DNA from: SG8-41 sp035574195
GTDB taxonomy: Bacteria > Pseudomonadota > Gammaproteobacteria > Burkholderiales > SG8-41
NCBI GenBank assembly: GCA_035574195.1
Contig: DATLZE010000041.1
Span: forward strand, 1 to 8,651
Reading direction: 5' to 3'
DNA length: 8,651 bases
Shown: piece by piece, positions 1 through 5,825 of the stretch
Layout: every line of letters starts with the position of its first letter
How positions within the stretch are numbered: the stretch's first letter is position 1
Notes under the pieces: generated by a model
What the model was told of the DNA's origin: nothing
Database searches by the model: none
What the model saw: the letters and a program-made list of their open reading frames with translations, nothing else
Made by a program: the position numbers and the translations under genes

Positions 1-139
1 GAACAGCGCCGAGAAAACGTCGCGGAAGGGCGCCATGTCGGAGGCCGCCTGGGGTCCGAAGCGGGATCGCCCCACGACGAGGCCTGCGAAGAACGCGCCC
101 AGCGCCACCGACACGTTGAATATCTCCGCCGCCACGATG
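1..139. repeat. Direct repeat, copy A (identical to 541-679), cut by window edge
   Basis: Bases 1-139 match 541-679 without a single difference, at an offset of exactly 540 bp (180 codons). Base 140 differs from 680, the next two bases agree, and then similarity ends. The left border of the repeat cannot be seen because the window begins inside it. The copy lies in the antiporter gene and keeps its reading frame. Confidence 0.97.
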
Positions 140-1380
140 ACCGGACACGGCGCCTCGCGGCCGGTGCCTTCCAGCGCGGCGGCCGGCTCTGGCTCCGTCG
201 TGGCGGCCGCTGCGGCCCTGGACTCCGCCGCGCGCAGGGCCCGAAACAGCAGGGGATTCAACGCGATTGACAGGATGGCGGCGGCGACCAGTGCGTCCAT
301 CGCTTCCCGCGGCAGAACGCCCAGCGCCGTGCCGAGCGCGCCGAGAATGAACGAGAACTCCCCGATCTGGGCGAGGCCGACCGCGACCGTGAGGCCCGTG
401 CGCCGCGTGTCCCCCAGCGCTGCAACGAGAGCGAGCGCCGTCAGGGGCTTCAGCACCAGCACGATCGAGAGCGCGGCCACGAGCAACAGCGGGCTGGAGG
501 CCACGAGCGCGGGATTGAACAGCATGCCAATCGAGACGAAGAACAGCGCCGAGAAAACGTCGCGGAAGGGCGCCATGTCGGAGGCCGCCTGGGGTCCGAA
601 GCGGGATCGCCCCACGACGAGGCCTGCGAAGAACGCGCCCAGCGCCACCGACACGTTGAATATCTCCGCCGCCACGATGGCCACACCCATGGCCACGACG
701 AACACCGTCATCGTGAACAATTCGGTGGATCGCATCCGCGCGATGCGCTCCATCACGGGCGCGACCAGCCGGGTGCCGAGCAGCCAGATGGCGGCGGCGA
801 ACGCCGCCGCCTTGAGCATGGCGAGCGCCAGCGCGCGCGCCGCCTCCCACGCATCGGCGCGTTGCATCGCCAGCGCCGGCAGCACGACCAGGGCGAGCAC
901 GGTGAACAGATCCTCGACGATCAGCCATCCGACTGCGACGTGGCCGTCGTGCGCGCTCAGGCGATCCTCCTGCACGAGCATGCGCATCAGCACGACGGTG
1001 CTCGCGACAGCGAGCGCCATTCCGAACACGAGGCCCGCGCCATGGCTCCATCCGAAGATGCGCGCCGCCGCCCAGCCCGCGGCCGCCGCCACCGCGCTTT
1101 GCCCGATCGCTCCCGGCACCGCGATGCGCCAGACGCGGAGCAGCTCCTCCGGATGAAAATGCAGGCCCACGCTGAACATCAGCAGGATGACGCCGATTTC
1201 GGCCATCTGGGACGCGATGCGGATGTCGGCGACGAATCCGGGCGTGTAGGGCCCGACGGCGATGCCGGCGAGCAAATAGCCGACCAGCGTGGAAAGTCCC
1301 AGGCGCTGCGTCGCCCAGCCGAACACCAGCGCAACCGCCAGCGCCGCGGCGAGATTGATGATGAGCGTCAAATCGTGCAT
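1..1380 (-). CDS. KefB/YbaL-type monovalent cation:proton antiporter (CPA2 family), 5' part, runs off left edge
   Basis: Reading the minus strand from the ATG at 1380 gives 460 codons with no stop to the window edge. The product is an inner-membrane antiporter that exchanges K+ or Na+ for protons (CPA2 family knowledge). The N-terminus has the family signature around residues 30-50 (LVGYLLAGIAVGPYTPGFVAD, split here as LVGYLLAGIAVGP then YTPGF). Further in are ASTVVLMRML (126-135), VGWLIVEDLF (150-159) and the QIGEFSFIL stretch (338-346) typical of the transport core. Helices fill residues 5 to about 380, followed by an Ala/Glu/Pro-rich linker (about 383-410). In relatives a cytoplasmic RCK/TrkA-N nucleotide-binding domain starts here (PxxVxGxGRxG). 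In this window, however, residues 415-460 repeat residues 235-280 exactly. No clear Shine-Dalgarno precedes the start; I chose it for fit with family N-termini. Transcribed away from ynfA. Family assignment is strong; the structure after residue 414 is doubtful. Confidence 0.88.
   Translation of the reverse strand, partial: MHDLTLIINLAAALAVALVFGWATQRLGLSTLVGYLLAGIAVGPYTPGFVADIRIASQMAEIGVILLMFSVGLHFHPEELLRVWRIAVPGAIGQSAVAAAAGWAAARIFGWSHGAGLVFGMALAVASTVVLMRMLVQEDRLSAHDGHVAVGWLIVEDLFTVLALVVLPALAMQRADAWEAARALALAMLKAAAFAAAIWLLGTRLVAPVMERIARMRSTELFTMTVFVVAMGVAIVAAEIFNVSVALGAFFAGLVVGRSRFGPQAASDMAPFRDVFSALFFVSIGMLFNPALVASSPLLLVAALSIVLVLKPLTALALVAALGDTRRTGLTVAVGLAQIGEFSFILGALGTALGVLPREAMDALVAAAILSIALNPLLFRALRAAESRAAAAATTEPEPAAALEGTGREAPCPVIVAAEIFNVSVALGAFFAGLVVGRSRFGPQAASDMAPFRDVFSALF
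541..679. repeat. Direct repeat, copy B (identical to 1-139), at the expected place in the antiporter
   Basis: This copy sits inside the antiporter membrane domain, encoding residues 235-280 (from IVAAEIFNVSVALGAFF to about FSALF). It is in the position expected for the family, so it is the original and 1-139 is the displaced copy. Perfect identity over 139 bp means either very recent duplication or an assembly artefact. Confidence 0.97.
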
Positions 1381-1554
1381 CCAGCTCGCAAATTACAAGC
1401 AACAGGCGGCAGGCCGCAAGAAGCAGCGGCGCCGGATCCAGGCCATGAATCGGCGACGAGCCACTGCTGGCGGCTGAACGCGGTCGAGCTGGAACAGAAC
1501 GCGGTGTCGCGAGCGGGCTATACTGCGCTGCTACCGGTAGCCCAGGAGGACTCG
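1381..1554. promoter_or_regulatory. Divergent spacer between the antiporter gene and ynfA
   Basis: This 174-bp stretch must carry the promoters for both divergent genes. On the plus strand a TATACT hexamer at 1519-1524 is a plausible -10 element 30 bp before the ynfA start, but I see no good -35 at 16-18 bp spacing. No convincing promoter can be read on the minus strand. No small ORF here looks coding. Confidence 0.35.
1544..1549 (+). promoter_or_regulatory. Shine-Dalgarno site of ynfA
   Basis: A perfect AGGAGG ends 5 nt before the ATG at 1555. It fixes the ynfA start and rules out the long upstream extension of the same frame. Confidence 0.85.
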
Positions 1555-1890
1555 ATGGAAGCAGCGAAGGTGTTGGCGCTGTTCACCCTCACCGCGATCG
1601 CGGAAATCGTCGGTTGTTATCTGCCTTACCTCTGGCTCAAGCGCGAAGGTCCCGCGTGGCTCCTCGCGCCGGCCGCCATAGCGCTCGCCCTCTTCGTGTG
1701 GCTGCTGACGCTGCATCCGCACGCAGCCGGCCGCACCTACGCCGCCTACGGCGGTATCTACATCGTCGTCGCGCTCGTATGGCTCGGTTTGGTGGACCGT
1801 ATCGTCCCCGACCGCTGGGACGTGATCGGCGGCGCGGTGACGCTCGCCGGCATGGCGATCATTTACTTCGGGCCGCGCAGCGCGGCTTGA
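1555..1890 (+). CDS. ynfA: YnfA family (UPF0060) small inner-membrane protein
   Basis: This encodes a 111-residue protein with four predicted helices (about residues 5-25, 34-52, 63-81 and 88-106). It resembles E. coli YnfA closely: the CEIIGCFLPWLWLKR stretch appears here as AEIVGCYLPYLWLKR, and LALFVWLLTLHP and GRTYAAYGGIY are almost unchanged. The length matches the family (about 108). YnfA proteins are related in size and topology to small multidrug resistance (SMR) transporters, and a role in efflux of toxic cations has been proposed for some members; the substrate here is unknown. The start is set by the AGGAGG at 1544-1549. It is divergent from the antiporter and lies 114 bp before the TPR gene, so it is probably its own transcript. 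Identification is firm; the physiological role is not. Confidence 0.95.
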   Translation: MEAAKVLALFTLTAIAEIVGCYLPYLWLKREGPAWLLAPAAIALALFVWLLTLHPHAAGRTYAAYGGIYIVVALVWLGLVDRIVPDRWDVIGGAVTLAGMAIIYFGPRSAA

Positions 1891-1942
1891 GACCCGCGTG
1901 GAAAAAAACAGGGTCCGGCCGATCTGCCCAACGGAATAATCT

Positions 1943-1955
1943 CGCCGCTGCGGCG
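1943..1955. repeat. Short GC-rich inverted repeat in the ynfA-TPR spacer
   Basis: CGCCG and CGGCG arms flank a 3-nt loop in the 114-bp gap before the TPR gene. No T-run follows, so it does not read as an intrinsic terminator. It could be a minor hairpin or chance in GC-rich DNA. Confidence 0.25.
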
Positions 1956-2004
1956 TATGTACTGGTGTCGAAGAATGCGATTCCTCGGCCAAAGGAGGCA
2001 GTGC

Positions 2005-2511
2005 ATGAACCAACAGCCGATTATCCGTGCGGCGGTCAATAGCCTGATCTTGGTGCTCGCGTCCATCCTGGTTCCCGTGCCGGCGGTGTTGGCAGCGGGT
2101 TCATCGAGCAGCTCGAGGCCTCCGGCGGCTCCCCGGGCCCAGCCGACCCCCTATGAACTGGGCGTGAACGCCGTCAAAGCCGGCGACTACGCGCGCGCCC
2201 TGACGGAGCTACAGAAAGCGGTCCAGGCGGATCCGCGCAACGCGGATGCCTGGAATTACATCGGCTTCAGCCACCGTCATCTGAAGCAGTTCGACCAGTC
2301 TCTGGCCGCCTACCAGAAAGCGCTCGCCATCAACCCGAATCATCGGGGGGCCAACGAGTATCTGGGCGAGCTCTATCTCATGACCGGGCACCTGGACAAA
2401 GCCCGGGAACAGCTCGCCAGACTCGGCAGTCTCTGTCCGCGCGGCTGCCCGGAGTACGAGGACCTGAAGAAGGCGATCGAGGCGCACCAGCCGGCTGAGA
2501 AGAAAGGTTGA
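2005..2511 (+). CDS. Secreted tetratricopeptide-repeat (TPR) protein
   Basis: This 168-residue protein starts with a signal peptide (positive residue at R8, hydrophobic core about 12-29, likely cleavage near VLA-AG at 30/31). A Ser/Pro/Ala-rich linker follows (32-48), then about three TPR units: 48-81, 82-115 and 116-149. They have the typical pattern GDYARALTELQKAVQADP, then FDQSLAAYQKALAINP, then LDKAREQLARL. TPRs mediate protein-protein contacts; the likely location is the periplasm, perhaps anchored by an uncleaved signal. A CxxxC pair (C144, C148) near the C-terminus could form a disulfide or bind metal. The start at 2005 is chosen over an in-frame ATG at 1957 because AAAGGAGG at 1991-1998 lies just upstream and because it exposes the signal peptide. 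It is the first of a close run of plus-strand genes, 15 nt before the methyltransferase gene. Its partner is unknown. Confidence 0.87.
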   Translation: MNQQPIIRAAVNSLILVLASILVPVPAVLAAGSSSSSRPPAAPRAQPTPYELGVNAVKAGDYARALTELQKAVQADPRNADAWNYIGFSHRHLKQFDQSLAAYQKALAINPNHRGANEYLGELYLMTGHLDKAREQLARLGSLCPRGCPEYEDLKKAIEAHQPAEKKG

Positions 2512-2526
2512 AGCGGCCTCGGCACC

Positions 2527-3207
2527 GTGCTCGCCGCGACGATGGCCTCGCTTCTCGCGGACTACTGGGCTGCGCTGGGCGCGTTCGGGCTCTTCGCCCT
2601 GTTGCACTCGATCGGGGCACAGGAGCCGTTCAAGAACGCGCTCGCCCGCTGCACGAGCCCGTTTTTCGTCGAGCACTTCTGGCGCCTCTTCTATTGCGCC
2701 CTGAGCTTCGGCGCCCTGTATTGGGGTGTCGCATCGCTCCTCTGGGCCCGGCATCCCGAAAACGATATCTGGCTGATCGTCTATCCCGACTGGCTCTGGC
2801 AAGCGATCACGGTACTGCACCTCGGGTCCATCGTTCTTCTCTACGTCGCGTTTTTGCAGAGCGATTACCTCGAGTTCCTGGGGCTGAAGCAAGCGGCGCG
2901 GGGCGTGCGGGTTCTGCTCGGGATGCCGGTGCAGCCCGCCGCCCTGGAGTTCTTCGGCACGCATCGCCTGGTGGTGACGGGGGTCTACGGATGGGTGCGC
3001 CACCCGATGCTGGCGGCGGGGCTGCTCTTTTTGCTGACGAGCGGGCCGAGCCTGAACAATCTGATCTACACCGCGATCTACGCCGCCTACATGTTGGTCG
3101 GAGCCCACTACGAGGAGCGGCGCCTCGTTCGAATCTTCGGCGAGGACTACCTGCGCTACCGCGCGCGCGTCGGGGCGTTTTTTCCGCGGCTGCGGCCGGC
3201 AGTGTGA
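2527..3207 (+). CDS. NnrU/MddA-like integral-membrane methyltransferase
   Basis: This 226-residue protein has about five to six hydrophobic segments. It carries the C-terminal signature of the isoprenylcysteine-methyltransferase-like superfamily: TGVYGWVRHPM (151-161) for S-adenosylmethionine binding, then EERRLVRIFGEDYLRYRARV (196-215). The EERxL-FGxxYxxY arrangement, the preceding segment with FLQSDYLEFLGLKQA and the overall length fit the NnrU/MddA branch. MddA enzymes methylate methanethiol to dimethyl sulfide; NnrU is linked to nitrogen-oxide metabolism in some bacteria. The substrate cannot be read from sequence. The usual RHPxY tyrosine is replaced by methionine-leucine. The start is uncertain: GTG at 2527 or ATG at 2542, neither with a clear ribosome binding site, so translation may be coupled to the TPR gene 15 nt upstream. 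Confidence 0.82.
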   Translation: MLAATMASLLADYWAALGAFGLFALLHSIGAQEPFKNALARCTSPFFVEHFWRLFYCALSFGALYWGVASLLWARHPENDIWLIVYPDWLWQAITVLHLGSIVLLYVAFLQSDYLEFLGLKQAARGVRVLLGMPVQPAALEFFGTHRLVVTGVYGWVRHPMLAAGLLFLLTSGPSLNNLIYTAIYAAYMLVGAHYEERRLVRIFGEDYLRYRARVGAFFPRLRPAV

Positions 3208-3216
3208 CGGCATAGA

Positions 3217-3381
3217 ATGCTCGAGCGATTGTCCGATTTGTTTTACGACCCCGTGGTATTCTGGGGTGTGCCGCTCGCGCTGGCGCTCGCGTGGGGCGGG
3301 CTGCGGCGCGCGTGCGCCTGGCTCGGCAGCCGCGGCAGGCGCGCCCTCTTCCGCAAACAGGGTTTCCGCAGCCCCGGATGA
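3217..3381 (+). CDS. Small single-helix membrane protein upstream of and overlapping the sigma-factor gene
   Basis: This 54-residue ORF starts MLERLSDLFYDPVVFW and has one likely membrane segment (about residues 12-30). It ends in a basic tail with several Arg and Lys (about 30-54). Its TGA overlaps the ATG of the sigma gene in an ATGA arrangement, the classic form of translational coupling, and its start lies 9 nt after the methyltransferase stop. That exact fit between neighbours is the main reason to believe it. The ribosome binding site is weak and I recognise no family. The basic tail following the helix would be predicted to lie in the cytoplasm. It could instead be only a translated leader that sets sigma-factor levels. 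Confidence 0.5.
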   Translation: MLERLSDLFYDPVVFWGVPLALALAWGGLRRACAWLGSRGRRALFRKQGFRSPG

Positions 3382-3887
3382 CTCGACTGGAAAGTTTGAT
3401 CATCCGACAGATCCCGTCGCTGCGCGCCTATGCGCGCCTGCTGGTAGGCGAGCGCTTTCGCGCCGACGATCTCGTTCAGGATTGCCTCGAGCGTGCGTGG
3501 AGCCGCCTGCATCTGTTCCGCGGCGATGGAGATATCCGGGTGTGGCTGTTCACCATCATGCACAACCTCTACGTTTCCGATATCCGGCGCGAGCAGCGCC
3601 GGCCAGCCGTCATTGCGCTCGCGGAGCACGATGAACTGCTGCGCGCGCCGCCGCGCGAGGAACTGCGCCTGGAGCTCGAATATCTCGCCCGGGCGCTCTC
3701 CGAGTTGCCGGAGGAGCAGCGCGCGGCCGTGCTGCTCGTCGGAGTCGAGGACATGAGCTACGAGCAGGCCGCTGCTGTCCTCGGCATTCCGGTGGGCACC
3801 CTGATGTCGCGGCTCTATCGGGGCCGCAAGCGCCTGCGCATTCTCATGAGCGGCAAAGTGGAGCCCGCGTTGAAAAGGGTCAAGTAA
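3378..3887 (+). CDS. ECF-type RNA polymerase sigma factor (sigma-70 family)
   Basis: The product is 169 residues, the normal size for a minimal ECF sigma factor, which has only regions 2 and 4. Region 2 spans about 8-75, with ADDLVQDCLERAW (29-41) for core binding and VWLFTIMHNLYVSDIRR (55-71) for -10 recognition and melting. Region 4 spans about 100-155: LPEEQRAAVLLVGVEDMSYEQ leads into the helix-turn-helix AAAVLGIPVGTLMSRLYRGR (131-150) that reads the -35 element. The ATG at 3378 is chosen over an in-frame start at 3291 because it overlaps the stop of the small upstream ORF (ATGA) and gives the usual N-terminus. The TAATG junction at 3885-3889 couples it to the anti-sigma gene. ECF factors are usually inactive while bound to the anti-sigma factor and often drive their own operon. 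I could not identify a matching promoter motif by eye. Confidence 0.95.
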   Translation: MTRLESLIIRQIPSLRAYARLLVGERFRADDLVQDCLERAWSRLHLFRGDGDIRVWLFTIMHNLYVSDIRREQRRPAVIALAEHDELLRAPPREELRLELEYLARALSELPEEQRAAVLLVGVEDMSYEQAAAVLGIPVGTLMSRLYRGRKRLRILMSGKVEPALKRVK

Positions 3888-4660
3888 TGGCGACTGCGCC
3901 CGGGGTGACCCGCGAAGACCTCATTCGCTACGCCGACGGCCGCCTCGCTCCGGAGCGGCGCGCGCAAGTCGCCGCCTATCTGCACGAGCACCCGGAGATG
4001 GCCGAGGAGCTGCAGGCCCAGCAGCGGCTGGGCGCGCTGCTGCGCGAGGGCTACCGGCGGGTGCGCGAGGAGCCGGTGCCGCAGGCGCTGCTCGAGGCAG
4101 CCGCGCGCAACTCCGGCCACCTCTCTCCTGCGCGCGGGCAGAGCCTGCGCACCGCCGCGATCGCGGCCGCTACCGCGCTCGTCGCCGGCGCCGCGGGCTG
4201 GCTCATCGGGAGCGCCACGGTCGAGCCGCGATGGCAGGAGTTCACCGGTCAGGCAGCCGCGGCCTATCGCGTCTATGGACCCGAGCGCGATCGGCCGGTG
4301 GAGATCGCTGCACGCGAGGAGTTGCTCGCGTGGCTGTCGCGGCGCCTCGGCATGCCCGTGCTGGCGCCGCAGCTCGACGATTTCGGCTTTCGCTTCGTCG
4401 GCGGACGCCTGCTGCCGACCGCCGGAGGCGCGCCGGCCGCGCAGCTCTTGTACGAAAACGAGGCCGGGCGCAGGTTGACGCTCTATATCCGCTCCGACCT
4501 GCGCAACATGCGCGAGATCGAGTTCCAACTCGCGCGCCAGGGCGGCGTCAACGTGCTCTACTGGCTCGACGGGCCGCGCGGCTACGCGCTGGTGTCGGAT
4601 CTGGAAGAAAGCGCCATGTTGCCGCTCGCCAAAGGGGTGTACGACGCGTTTCGCTCCTAG
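3887..4660 (+). CDS. Membrane-anchored anti-sigma factor, cysteine-free
   Basis: This 257-residue protein has an N-terminal cytoplasmic anti-sigma domain (about 8-75). It has the typical TREDLIRYADGRL opening and HEHPEMAEELQ helix. One membrane helix follows (about 88-110, alanine-rich), then a periplasmic domain of about 145 residues including RLGMPVLAPQLDDFGFRFVGG (154-173). Many anti-sigma factors of this class carry a zinc site (HxxxCxxC); here there is no cysteine in the whole protein, so it is a zinc-free variant and cannot sense by thiol chemistry. It begins at the TAATG overlap with the sigma gene, with AAAAGGGT (3873-3880) just upstream. Likely activation is through the periplasmic domain, by proteolysis or by an exported partner. 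The cupredoxin and LolA-like proteins made from the same run are candidates (inference). Confidence 0.9.
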   Translation: MATAPGVTREDLIRYADGRLAPERRAQVAAYLHEHPEMAEELQAQQRLGALLREGYRRVREEPVPQALLEAAARNSGHLSPARGQSLRTAAIAAATALVAGAAGWLIGSATVEPRWQEFTGQAAAAYRVYGPERDRPVEIAAREELLAWLSRRLGMPVLAPQLDDFGFRFVGGRLLPTAGGAPAAQLLYENEAGRRLTLYIRSDLRNMREIEFQLARQGGVNVLYWLDGPRGYALVSDLEESAMLPLAKGVYDAFRS

Positions 4661-4698
4661 CGCGCATGACCCCCGCCTTCGCACAGAGGAGATCGCGT

Positions 4699-5130
4699 AT
4701 GGTGAGCCGCGCGGCCGCAATGGTTGTTCTCGCCTCCGCCGCCATGGTCTTCGAGATCGCAGAGACCACAGTCGCCCGCGCGCAGGAACAGAAGGAAACC
4801 TATGTCGCGAAGCTTGACGCCGACGGAGTGCAGCGCGCTCGGCTGATCGGCGGAGAATACTTCTTCAGGCCCGCCCGCATCGTGGTGAAGGTGAACGTGC
4901 CGGTCGAGCTTCTTGCGAGCAAGGAGGCGGGAATCGTGCCCCACAACCTGGTGATCCAGGCGCCCGAGGCGGGCATCGCGGTGGAGGAGGAACTCGGCTC
5001 GGAACCGAAAAAGATCAGGTTCACCGCCACTGCGCCCGGCAAGTACCCATTCTATTGCAGCAACAGGCTGCTGTTCTTCGCGAGCCATCGCGAGCGAGGG
5101 ATGGAAGGCGTTCTCGAGGTCGTTCCATAG
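4699..5130 (+). CDS. Secreted cupredoxin (type 1 copper-like protein) with long ligand loop
   Basis: This 143-residue protein has a signal peptide (about 1-28, ending VARA, cleavage before QEQ) and a cupredoxin domain of roughly 105 residues. Candidate copper ligands are H82 (in VPHNLVI), C120 (in KYPFYC), H130 and M135 (in SHRERGMEG), in the order His...Cys...His...Met seen in plastocyanin- and azurin-type sites. The Cys-to-His distance is ten residues, longer than the three to five in those proteins. The likely role is periplasmic electron transfer, copper binding or an oxidase-associated protein; which one is not shown. The start at 4699 is preferred over the ATG at 4666 because AGAGGAG (4685-4691) lies 7 nt before it. 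It is 38 nt after the anti-sigma gene and 3 nt before the LolA-like gene, so probably co-transcribed. Confidence 0.82.
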   Translation: MVSRAAAMVVLASAAMVFEIAETTVARAQEQKETYVAKLDADGVQRARLIGGEYFFRPARIVVKVNVPVELLASKEAGIVPHNLVIQAPEAGIAVEEELGSEPKKIRFTATAPGKYPFYCSNRLLFFASHRERGMEGVLEVVP

Positions 5131-5133
5131 CGC

Positions 5134-5754
5134 ATGATGCCGGTGCTGGCCGTGTTCGCTTCGCTCGCAGTCGGCGGCGCGGACCCCGTGGATGTGGCCA
5201 TCGAGCGCTACCGCGCGGTGGGCTCGTACCGGGTGACGCTGAGGTCCTCCTACGGCGAGAGCTCCGACGTCATCCGCTACTCCTACAAAAAGCCCGGATT
5301 CGTCAGGATGGATTTCGTGCAGCCGCATAAAGGAGCGGTGCTGATTTACAGCCCGCTCACCAGGAAGGTCCGGCTGTGGCCGTTCGGCACCGGTTTGTTC
5401 TCGCTCAGTTTGAGCCCGGACAACCCGCTGGTGCAAAGTCCCACCGGGCAGCGCGTGGACCGCTCGGACATTGGCGCGCTGCTCGACAACGTCAAGGCGT
5501 TGCAGCGCAACGGCGAGAGCGCGGTGCTTGGCGAAGAGATCGTCGCCGGCAAGAAAACGTTGCGCATCGCCGTGACGGGCAAGGGCCGTCCCGCAACAGG
5601 CAACGTGCAGCGGTACGATCTGTGGCTCGATAGCATCACTCTGCTGCCGTTGAAGGTCGTGAGCCGCGACGCCCGGGGCGACGTCATCGAAACGGTCTTG
5701 ATGGACGATCTGGACATCAATGTCGAGCTGGGCAACGAGCTGTTCGATCCCTGA
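5134..5754 (+). CDS. Exported LolA-like protein (outer-membrane lipoprotein carrier fold)
   Basis: This 206-residue protein has a short signal peptide (about 1-15, cleavage near VGG-ADP). The mature part has a beta-rich pattern typical of the LolA/LolB/RseB fold. An N-terminal helix (VDVAIERYRAVGSYRV) is followed by strands such as DVIRYSYKKPGFVRMDFVQP (45-64), AVLIYSPLTRKVRLWP (68-83) and, near the end, YDLWLDSITLLPLKVVSRD (161-179), ending DDLDINVELGNELFDP. It resembles proteins annotated as outer-membrane lipoprotein-sorting or DUF1571-like. Such folds bind acyl chains or lipoproteins in the periplasm. The start is one of two adjacent ATGs (5134 or 5137), 3 nt after the cupredoxin stop, with only a distant GAGGT. 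As RseB uses this fold to regulate a membrane anti-sigma factor, a regulatory role is possible (inference). Specific function unknown. Confidence 0.72.
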   Translation: MMPVLAVFASLAVGGADPVDVAIERYRAVGSYRVTLRSSYGESSDVIRYSYKKPGFVRMDFVQPHKGAVLIYSPLTRKVRLWPFGTGLFSLSLSPDNPLVQSPTGQRVDRSDIGALLDNVKALQRNGESAVLGEEIVAGKKTLRIAVTGKGRPATGNVQRYDLWLDSITLLPLKVVSRDARGDVIETVLMDDLDINVELGNELFDP

Positions 5755-5825
5755 GCCGGAATACGCCGCAGCTCCCGCCTGTTCCCGCGGCTGAGGGGCC
5801 TCTCGACAGTCAATCGGAGCGTGCA

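Noticed and set aside
35..1156. Long plus-strand open frame of 373 codons opposite the antiporter
   Set aside because: Its product is low-complexity Ala/Ser/Arg/Thr sequence, typical of the antisense of a GC-rich membrane-protein gene, and the minus frame matches a known family.
1491..1524. GGAAC (1491-1495) as an ECF-type -35 element for ynfA autoregulated by the sigma factor
   Set aside because: No matching ECF -10 at 16-17 bp, and the TATACT at 1519 is 23 bp away from it; one short match is expected by chance.
862..1890. A 342-codon extension of the ynfA frame
   Set aside because: The upstream part is opposite the antiporter gene and has shadow-like composition; AGGAGG at 1544-1549 marks the real start at 1555.
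1892..1916. GACCC...GGGTC with an A-run between, after ynfA, as a terminator
   Set aside because: The stem is only 5 bp, the loop is 15 nt and no T-run follows.
5755..5825. Possible terminator between the LolA-like and SRPBCC genes
   Set aside because: The GC-rich segments do not form a continuous stem and no T-run follows.
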